Shown: piece by piece, positions 1 through 6,380 of the stretch
Numbering within the stretch: the stretch's first letter is position 1
Layout: the number at the start of each line of letters is the position of its first letter
Source: CAZAFL01 sp964484465
GTDB taxonomy: Bacteria > Bacteroidota > Ignavibacteria > UBA10030 > SZUA-254
Reading direction: 5' to 3'
DNA: 64,000 nt
Assembly: GCA_964484465.1 (NCBI GenBank)
Contig: CAZAFL010000012.1
Location: forward strand, 1-64,000
Notes under the pieces: model-generated
What the model saw: the letters and a program-made list of their open reading frames with translations, nothing else
The model's database searches: none
Told to the model about the DNA's origin: nothing
Made by a program: the position numbers and the translations under genes

Positions 1-6
1 TTTCAT
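1..6 (-). CDS. Start of a gene cut off by the left window edge
   Basis: Only the start codon (ATG, complement of 4-6) and one AAA codon are inside the window, so nothing can be said about the product. The call rests on a strong Shine-Dalgarno sequence, AAGGAGG (complement of 11-17), four bases upstream of the ATG. The AAA second codon is typical of exported proteins here, but that is weak evidence. Confidence 0.45.
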
Positions 7-1011
7 AAATCCTCCTTAAGGAAATTATGAGTAGTGGATTGTGGATTAGTGAGTTGAATTTTATATTTGCTGAATGGAAAGACAAAACATACTTACGATA
101 CCCTGAGGATATGATGATCGAGGAGAAAAAAAACGTAAGAAAAAAAATGGAGGTGTTGTACCAATGCTCAGTAGGCATAACTCCTCATTCTTTTCGCATG
201 AGTTTGAGTTGCAGAACTCATTAGAATCGTGTAGACAAAAACGTTAATGGCTCTAAAAGTGGTTAATACTACCTTGATGCTGAAAACACACTACAATAAC
301 AACAACAGAGACTTCCCCTTAAGTAACTCTATTTTTGATATTAAGTGTTTGTGACAGGCGCCCCTAACATGGCTGCACTAACAGTTGTATAAACAAAAAA
401 AATCGAAACTTAACCGCACGCTTAAGGTGAGAAGGGCGCGATTTTACTTCGAATGTCTATACCAACCAGTCTTCATCTGGTTCATTTTAATAAAAGTTAA
501 CCTCAGTGTCAAGTCTTTTTTCAACATTTTTTTGAATCTTTCTTTTTGATGTATTTTCGTAAAAAATGTTGGTAACACTCTATCGGCTGCATTTTTTTGA
601 CCATTTTCTGATTGTGCTAACCTATGAAAAAAACCTCAAAATTCTAGCGGATTGCAGGTCTATATATACAAATCAAAAATGATGAGTGTTTAATGATAAG
701 GTTAATAAATTGTAAAATTTTCTTGTTAAGCTGACCTTTTTTCAATTGGCTAAAGGTTTCCTTTATGCTCAAATCATACCCAGGGTAAATTGCTGTGTAA
801 ATCCTTAAAGAATTACTTGAACAACCAAAATCGTATCTACTGATTAACTCGAATTAAAGAAAGCATGTATTGTGACGCAAATTTTGTACTGTCTCCGTAC
901 TGTTTCCTTGCTTGCTAAGGGGAGCCAGCCCGCCAGCGGTCTGCCGGGGATTTCAGGAGGGTCAAAACCATAATCGCCATTTCACTATTCAAACTGTAAC
1001 ACTACCAGTCG
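7..1011. other. AT-rich non-coding stretch with no convincing gene
   Basis: About 1 kb with no open frame of convincing size or composition. It begins with CCTTAAGG (14-21), a perfect 8-bp palindrome that places Shine-Dalgarno-like bases on both strands. A GC-rich islet at about 919-950 (gccagcccgccagcggtctg and flanks) stands out from the AT-rich surroundings and may be a remnant of foreign or repetitive DNA. A small inverted repeat, AACCAG/CTGGTT, lies at 464-482 without a proper T-tract. Part of the stretch probably carries the upstream region of the gene that starts at position 6 on the minus strand. Confidence 0.6.
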
Positions 1012-1150
1012 CTTGATATAGTTACGGCTTTTCATTCGCTTGATCTCTCTCCCGAAGTAAAATCTTCCACTCAATTCGTTCTGAAGAATGTACACGTAAT
1101 GACACAAGGATTGGATTGCCTCCATAGTTTCGTGCGGGGCCGACGGGACT
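1012..1150. repeat. 139-bp direct repeat, copy 1 (tRNA-Asp 3' end plus flank)
   Basis: This segment matches 1205-1343 at a constant offset of 193 bases with about three substitutions over 139 bases. It contains the last 16 bases of the tRNA-Asp gene (on the complement) and the DNA just downstream of it. The high identity points to a recent duplication. Confidence 0.9.
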
Positions 1151-1196
1151 TCCCGATCTCAACTTTTATTTGAGATCGGGACGACCTTCTGCGTGA
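1135..1196 (-). pseudogene. Truncated tRNA-Asp copy interrupted by a palindrome
   Basis: Read on the minus strand, this has the anticodon-arm to variable-loop part of tRNA-Asp (complement of 1182-1196), then a 31-base perfect palindrome, then the 3' T-arm strand and acceptor strand (complement of 1135-1150). The eight T-arm bases CGGGTTCG of the intact gene are replaced by the palindrome, and the whole 5' half is absent. It cannot fold as a tRNA. The intact parent is at 1328-1402. Confidence 0.85.
1151..1181. repeat. Perfect 12-bp-arm palindrome inside the tRNA-Asp remnant
   Basis: TCCCGATCTCAA (1151-1162) and TTGAGATCGGGA (1170-1181) are exact reverse complements around a 7-base loop. The arms sit exactly where eight T-arm bases of tRNA-Asp are missing. 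I recognised no other copy in this window. It resembles a small mobile palindromic (REP-like) unit, but the family is not known to me. Confidence 0.85.
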
Positions 1197-1204
1197 ATAA
1201 GACA

Positions 1205-1343
1205 CTTGATATAGTTACGGCTTTTCATTCGCTTGATCTCTCTCCCGAAGTAAAATCTTTCACTCAATTCGTTCTGAAGAATGTACACGTAATGGTACAA
1301 GGATTGGATTGCCTCCATAGTTTCGTGCGGGGCCGACGGGACT
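1205..1343. repeat. 139-bp direct repeat, copy 2 (adjoins intact tRNA-Asp)
   Basis: Partner of 1012-1150. This copy is continuous with the intact tRNA-Asp gene, so it is probably the parental version. The repeat ends inside the T-arm of the tRNA, at the point where copy 1 is interrupted by the palindrome. Confidence 0.9.
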
Positions 1344-1402
1344 CGAACCCGCGACCTTCTGCGTGACAGGCAGACGTTCTAACCAAGCTGAACTACGACC
1401 CC
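1328..1402 (-). tRNA. tRNA-Asp (anticodon GTC)
   Basis: The complement gives a full cloverleaf. The acceptor is GGGGTCG/CGGCCCC (one G-U pair) with discriminator G. The anticodon arm is TCTGC-CTGTCAC-GCAGA with GTC at the centre, and the T-arm loop is TTCGAGT. The 3' CCA is not encoded, so it must be added after transcription. A promoter candidate lies about 60 bases upstream, and a damaged partial copy lies about 200 bases downstream. Confidence 0.97.
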
Positions 1403-1466
1403 GTATGTTTTCATGTTGAAGCCTCCGCTCTTTACTACTCTCCCCTTCTCAATTACGTCGCGGGAT

Positions 1467-1495
1467 AATATAAAAAAAATTTCCTTCTGTTACAA
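1467..1495 (-). promoter_or_regulatory. Sigma-70-type promoter for tRNA-Asp
   Basis: On the complement, TTGTAA (1490-1495) and TATATT (1467-1472) are separated by exactly 17 bases. Predicted initiation near 1460 is upstream of the tRNA-Asp gene and downstream of the TPR membrane protein gene. Confidence 0.55.
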
Positions 1496-1526
1496 GAAGA
1501 GACGGCACCCGCTTATAATAAGCGAT

Positions 1527-3704
1527 TCATTTTTGGAGAAGATGTTTTACAGATAGCGCAAAATTGAGATTATCTCTGGCATCTTTATAACTGGGCTTGA
1601 GCCGCAGTGCCTCATAATAATGCGGCAGGGCTTCCCGCATGCGTCCCTCACTGAATAACACTTTCCCAAGAAAATTATGTGCCTCAGCCTCGTCAGGAGC
1701 AATCTTCAAGATTTCATTATACTGGATAATTGCCTCATCTGTCTTTTCGGCTTTGCTATAAATTTCTGCCAGTTTGTATCGTGCTTCAAGGTATGTTGGG
1801 GCAATCGATACCGCACTTTTATATTGAGCAATTGCGAGGTCCGTTTTCCCGGTGGACCGCAAAGCCTCTCCTAAATAAAAATGCGCTTCAGCGTAGTCTG
1901 GTTTGAGCCTGACTGCTTCTTTAAAATGGGCAATCGCATCCGCAGTGTCGCCCCGGTCCATAAATATTATTCCAACGTTATAGTGCGCCTGCGTAAACGC
2001 AGGATTTAATCTGAGAGCCTCCGAAAGCTCAGAAAGAGACTCCTCAACGCTTCCGTTCCTGCTTAGAATAATCCCAAGGTCATTGTGGACGTTCGGATAG
2101 CCGGGATTCAGCCTGATTACTTCCCGATAATGTAAAATCGCCGCCGAATCATTCCCCGTCTCTGCCAATGCATTTGCAAGGTTATAATGTGGAATCCATA
2201 ACGTCGGGTTGACTTTGATCGATTCGGTGAAATGGGCTATAGCTTCACGCGCCTGCCCTTCGGCAAACAACGCATTCCCGAGATTATTGTGAGCATCGGC
2301 GTAATTCGGCTTGATACTCAGCGCAATATTGTATTGATTAATCGCATCGGTGACCTTTCCCTGTTTCGCCAAAGCGAAGCCGAGTGTGTTGTGAGCAATA
2401 TAATTTCCGCTCGTGACCTCAATGGCATGCTCGAACAAGGTAATGTTGTTTTGCCAATACCCGACCTGTCTGCCTCCCTGAAGTGAAAATAGAATTATGA
2501 CGGATACTCCAATCGCACCGACAATCCGGTTCCCTATGCTCATTTTCGTCGCGAGATCCCACATGCCCCAAACCGCAATAATGTTTAATCCAATCATGGG
2601 CAAATACATATACCTGTCCGCCATAGATTGACTTCCGACCTGAATAATTCCGATAACCGGTACTAACGTTCCAAGAAACCAGAGCCATCCAACACTATAG
2701 TAAGACTTTACTTTGGTCGAACGCAGTAACCAGAAAGTGATGGCGATGAGCAGAAACGCGGCCACAACAGTTTTCCATAACGTTATATCGTCGGGGGAGT
2801 ATGGATAAAACACGGCAAGTCCTGAAGGCCATACTGATTTTTGTATGTACTTTACAAAGCCAGTCAACGCATTTCCAAACCGAACATACAGCGGCAGAAT
2901 TTCAAAAGAAGATACCGCCCCGCCACCCTGTTGAGCAGTATACGTAATGACGGCAGACGCGGCAGCAAGCAAAAGAAAAGGTGTCTTCTCAACGACGAGT
3001 TTGATAAAACTTCGGGTTCGGTTGATGTTGTTACTTTTGGAAATCGATTTCCTTCGCGTATCCATCGAGTCAGCCCCTTTGCCAAATCTTTGCAACGGCC
3101 AGTAATCCAGCAACAGCATGAGAAAGGGCAACGTCACCAGCATCGGCTTGCTCATTAAACCGAGAGCGAAGAACAATATCGCTAGGATGTACCACTTCCA
3201 ACTCGATCGTTCGGTAAATTGCACGTAAGCCCAAAACGTCAGGAGTCCAAAAAACGTGCTTAGCACGTCTTTTCGTTCTGCTACCCAAGCGACAGATTCC
3301 ACATGGAGCGGATGAGTAACAAAAATAGCTGCAACGAAGAAACTCTTCCACACCGCCCCCGTCATACGGTTAAACAGGAGAAAAAGAATCAGCGAATTCG
3401 CCAGATGAAACATCGCGCTGGTGATATGATGACCGGCCGGGTTCGATCCGAAAAGGAGATAATCCAGCATATGCGAGAGCCAAGTGACCGGGTGCCAGTT
3501 TGCTTGATACATCGTTGTGAACGCCCAGCGCAGACTTTCAGAAGTGAATCCCTCCTGTACATGGCTATTTTCACTGACATACTTATCGTCATCGAGATTA
3601 ATAAAATCACATTGACTCACGCGCCAATAGGTGGCGACTGTCGCCACACTCAGGAGTACAAAGAACAGAAATTTACGATGTTTCTGATAGAATCTTTCCG
3701 TCAT
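1527..3704 (-). CDS. TMTC-like membrane glycosyltransferase with C-terminal TPR repeats
   Basis: A 725-residue membrane protein. Residues 1-425 are a hydrophobic multi-pass region carrying features of the TMTC-type GT-C fold: an acidic LDDDKYV segment near residue 37 in the first extramembrane loop, and the strongly conserved HPLHVESVAWVAERKDVLS stretch near residue 130. Residues about 430-715 are eight or so 34-residue TPR units (A-x-A-H-x-N-L-G type). Eukaryotic TMTC1-4 are O-mannosyltransferases with this layout (CAZy GT105). Bacterial relatives are common but mostly uncharacterised, so lipid-linked sugar transfer to a protein is an inference. The gene stands alone: tRNA-Asp lies downstream, and a 242-bp gap without a convincing gene lies upstream. 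Confidence 0.8.
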   Translation of the reverse strand: MTERFYQKHRKFLFFVLLSVATVATYWRVSQCDFINLDDDKYVSENSHVQEGFTSESLRWAFTTMYQANWHPVTWLSHMLDYLLFGSNPAGHHITSAMFHLANSLILFLLFNRMTGAVWKSFFVAAIFVTHPLHVESVAWVAERKDVLSTFFGLLTFWAYVQFTERSSWKWYILAILFFALGLMSKPMLVTLPFLMLLLDYWPLQRFGKGADSMDTRRKSISKSNNINRTRSFIKLVVEKTPFLLLAAASAVITYTAQQGGGAVSSFEILPLYVRFGNALTGFVKYIQKSVWPSGLAVFYPYSPDDITLWKTVVAAFLLIAITFWLLRSTKVKSYYSVGWLWFLGTLVPVIGIIQVGSQSMADRYMYLPMIGLNIIAVWGMWDLATKMSIGNRIVGAIGVSVIILFSLQGGRQVGYWQNNITLFEHAIEVTSGNYIAHNTLGFALAKQGKVTDAINQYNIALSIKPNYADAHNNLGNALFAEGQAREAIAHFTESIKVNPTLWIPHYNLANALAETGNDSAAILHYREVIRLNPGYPNVHNDLGIILSRNGSVEESLSELSEALRLNPAFTQAHYNVGIIFMDRGDTADAIAHFKEAVRLKPDYAEAHFYLGEALRSTGKTDLAIAQYKSAVSIAPTYLEARYKLAEIYSKAEKTDEAIIQYNEILKIAPDEAEAHNFLGKVLFSEGRMREALPHYYEALRLKPSYKDARDNLNFALSVKHLLQK

Positions 3705-3767
3705 GAGAACGGCGCGGAGGATAAATTAATTATTGGGGAACATCTGGTGGTCACCTTCATATCCGAC

Positions 3768-3796
3768 AAAATACCAAAAAACCATAAGCGCTTCAA
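3768..3796 (-). promoter_or_regulatory. Possible promoter for the TMTC-like gene
   Basis: On the complement, TTGAAG (3791-3796) and TATTTT (3768-3773) have a 17-base spacer, 64 bases before the start codon at 3704. Both hexamers match consensus at only four positions, so this is a weak candidate. I see no gene in the 242-base gap around it. Confidence 0.4.
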
Positions 3797-3946
3797 CATA
3801 AAACATGGGCATGTATTACAAGAAGGTGAAAATATGAGATGCTCAACGTGAAGGATGCGAATAATACAATTTGAACGTCAAGGACGAGAATTTATTCAAA
3901 CGGTTATCATCCCCAATGTTCGGGAAATGGAAATACGCAATAATCC

Positions 3947-5167
3947 TTACGTCGAAGCAAACGTAAAGCGTACGGAAGGGCTTGTTACCCGTAGCATCAG
4001 TTGATACTCCTTATATTCCTCCTGGAGTTGTGCAACGGTCTGGCAAAATGATTTTCGTTTTTCTTTCCCCAGTGTATACCGTGCAGAGAGAATCGACTTC
4101 CAGTCGTCCATGAATGCGCTGTCCAGCCTGATCATGTAATCAATTTTTGCCTTGGTCGCCTGCACGAGAAGCTGGCTGTGAACCTCCTGAGCGATATTTT
4201 TTTCCCGAAAAATCACTTTTTCGAGAAGCTTCACATCAAATCCGGGAACAATGGAATGACGCGTCTCCCGCTGTGTTCCTCTTCCTTTTGAGGCTTCAAC
4301 AATCGAGGGGAGTCGTGCAATATGGTCATCGAATATCAGGGCATCAACATCCCATTCAATTGCATCATGGACATCGATTAACGACCGAAGAAGTTCAACG
4401 TACCGGTCTTCAATAAACTTAATAATTTTTTCGCGTCCTTTGATAATTGTCCAAAACTGAAGTGGAACAAGCACTTCCTGCATTCGCAGGTTGTTGAGAA
4501 TCAGCTCATGGTCGTACTTGTACCTCGCCGCCTGTTTGGAGGTCAATGTCGGCTCTCCGAGTTTTGTTCGTGCATATTCGCTCACATTCAGCTTGCTCAT
4601 ATAAAACCGAACATCACCGTAGTCAAACAAAAAAATATTGCTGCCCTGACCGATGCCTTTCGACTGGAGCTGAACTGAAGGATTCCCTTTTCCCGAACTG
4701 TCAGGCGCATAGCTGAACCCGATGAGATAAAACCAATCTTCGGGTTTAAGTTCGATCTGAATTTCTTCCGTAGGAAAAGGTTCTTTTCCTGCAAAATATT
4801 CCATGATCGATTCTGCTCCCTGCTCGCGCGGAATCGTCGTTTCAAGCTGGGCGGATTCTACCGCAGTTTTCTCTTTATCGCTTTGAACAGAAACGCTCGA
4901 GGGAGGCTCTTCTTTCGAATGTAACTCCACCATTTCTGATGATTTATCTGCTGCCACTTCTTGTTCAATCAGATGAATGATAAGCTCGCGAAGGTCGCTC
5001 GTAAGAAGGTATTCGAATTGTTTCAGGATTGCATCTGCAACTTTTTCCACAGGAAGGTCGGCAAACGCCTCCAGTTTGTGTCCAAGACCTTCATTGTCTT
5101 TAATCTTATCGGAAAGTTCTTCGAGGATAAGTTTTGAAAGACGTTTTCGGGTTCCTTCTTTCAGCAT
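3947..5167 (-). CDS. GvpL/GvpF-like domain protein of unknown role
   Basis: A 406-residue soluble protein. The frame stays open upstream through the tRNA-Ser gene, so I chose the first ATG after the tRNA (5167). Residues 1-70 are a charged helical segment, followed by a low-complexity acidic linker to about 130. From about residue 135 the order of features resembles gas vesicle protein GvpL/F: a strand-rich start (DWFYLIGFSYAP), a helix with an HELILNNL core, then VPLQFWTIIKGREKIIKFIED and EWDVDALIF, which recall the family's L-P-x-x-F-x-T and E-W-x-V-K segments. No other gas vesicle gene is nearby, so a gas vesicle role is not supported. The match is distant. Confidence 0.5.
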   Translation of the reverse strand: MLKEGTRKRLSKLILEELSDKIKDNEGLGHKLEAFADLPVEKVADAILKQFEYLLTSDLRELIIHLIEQEVAADKSSEMVELHSKEEPPSSVSVQSDKEKTAVESAQLETTIPREQGAESIMEYFAGKEPFPTEEIQIELKPEDWFYLIGFSYAPDSSGKGNPSVQLQSKGIGQGSNIFLFDYGDVRFYMSKLNVSEYARTKLGEPTLTSKQAARYKYDHELILNNLRMQEVLVPLQFWTIIKGREKIIKFIEDRYVELLRSLIDVHDAIEWDVDALIFDDHIARLPSIVEASKGRGTQRETRHSIVPGFDVKLLEKVIFREKNIAQEVHSQLLVQATKAKIDYMIRLDSAFMDDWKSILSARYTLGKEKRKSFCQTVAQLQEEYKEYQLMLRVTSPSVRFTFAST

Positions 5168-5200
5168 ATGTTGTTCCCAGTTGTTCGAGTTGATCTGCCG

Positions 5201-5283
<83 letters not shown>

Positions 5284-5298
5284 AAATTTAGCTGTGTA

Positions 5299-5327
5299 AA
5301 TATATTGAAATTGCAGCGGGAAATCAA
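5299..5327 (-). promoter_or_regulatory. Sigma-70-type promoter for tRNA-Ser
   Basis: On the complement, TTGATT (5322-5327) and TATATT (5299-5304) are separated by exactly 17 bases. Initiation near 5292 would be about 9 bases before the tRNA. The downstream protein gene probably uses the same promoter. Confidence 0.6.
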
Positions 5328-5392
5328 TACCGAACAAAAAACTAATAGAGAGATTGCTTTGCAGGAATTTAACTGAAAAACATACTCCGGGA

Positions 5393-6253
5393 TCACCCCA
5401 TTTGCGTAACAATTACCCCTGAAAGCACAATTCCGCCGCCAAGAAGAAAAACCGGTGTTATCACCTGATTGAGCAGGAAGAATGCAAGAATGGTGGTAAG
5501 AACAGGTTGTAGGTTTGTAAAAATTGCAACCTTGCTTGGCTCAATCTTCCCGAGCGCATAATACCATAAAAAATATGCGAAGATTGAAGTCCCCATCGAG
5601 AGATATAGCAACCCTCCCCAATGAGTCAGGTCAATTGATGAGTAGTCAAAACGCACGACATTAAACAAACCGACGGGAATAAAAAATACCGTCCCCAGTA
5701 TCATTGTGATAGCGCTTGTCGGAAAAGCTCCGTACTTCAAAATCATTGCTCGGCCACCGATAGTATACAGAGCCCAGGCGATCACGGCAACATACATGAG
5801 AAGATTACCAAGCATGTACTTCGAGTTGATGTCAATGCCATGCTGAAAAATAATAATAAGCACTCCACAAAATGCAATGGCAACCCCCATCCTCTTTTTT
5901 CCCGTTATACTCTCTTTTCCCATTATCCGCGATATCAGGAGAACAAGCGCCGGCGTTGTGCTGTATAATAGAGCAGCATTCGCAGGAGTGGTAAGTTTTA
6001 TTGCAGATAGGAATAAGAATTGATTGACAGGTATAGCGAGGATGCTTAAACCGATAATGGTTTTGAAATCTTTCCGTTCGAACACAAACGAGGTTTTTCG
6101 CACGAGAGCGATGATGAGTAACCCCGCCATCGCAAGCAAGGAACGCAGCATTGTTATTGTCACCGGGTCGATATCGCTTACCACAACTTTCGCAACGATA
6201 TGCGTGCCGCTCGCAATAAGAGACTGAAAAAAAAGAACGAAATAAACCGTCAT
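5393..6253 (-). CDS. EamA/DMT-superfamily transporter
   Basis: A 286-residue integral membrane protein with about ten hydrophobic helices in two homologous halves, as in EamA-type drug/metabolite transporters. The N-terminal half carries HIVAKVVVSDIDPVTITMLR (the family's F-x-x-R region). The second half has LGKIEPSKVAIFTNLQPVLT followed by a last pair of helices, which is the typical signature. The substrate cannot be told. It is divergent from polA, with 127 bases between the two starts. Confidence 0.85.
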   Translation of the reverse strand: MTVYFVLFFQSLIASGTHIVAKVVVSDIDPVTITMLRSLLAMAGLLIIALVRKTSFVFERKDFKTIIGLSILAIPVNQFLFLSAIKLTTPANAALLYSTTPALVLLISRIMGKESITGKKRMGVAIAFCGVLIIIFQHGIDINSKYMLGNLLMYVAVIAWALYTIGGRAMILKYGAFPTSAITMILGTVFFIPVGLFNVVRFDYSSIDLTHWGGLLYLSMGTSIFAYFLWYYALGKIEPSKVAIFTNLQPVLTTILAFFLLNQVITPVFLLGGGIVLSGVIVTQMG

Positions 6254-6380
6254 ACAGAGAATTTGAAAACCTTTCCAATATATCGGTTAGGGAATTTATA
6301 ATCAATACCACCGATTTTATAATTTTTTGTTGATTCTTCCTTTTCGTCTTCGTAAGTTTCATATTCACGTTTTATCGGTC

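Noticed and set aside
27..224. A 65-codon open frame with AAGGA before it
   Set aside because: The composition is not protein-like and it overlaps the upstream region of the minus-strand gene at position 6. The ribosome-site-like bases come from a palindrome. Not enough evidence for a gene.
353..392. attC/integron-like sequence (gcgcccctaac and gtta pieces)
   Set aside because: The core does not match the R-Y-Y-Y-A-A-C / G-T-T-R-R-R-Y pattern at both ends, and no integrase is near.
1510..1524. Hairpin CGCTTA/TAAGCG after the TMTC-like gene as a terminator
   Set aside because: The stem is short and no T-tract follows it on the minus strand, so a terminator is not supported.
3303..3851. Plus-strand open frame of 182 codons
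   Set aside because: It is mostly the antisense of the TMTC-like gene and has no recognisable domain.
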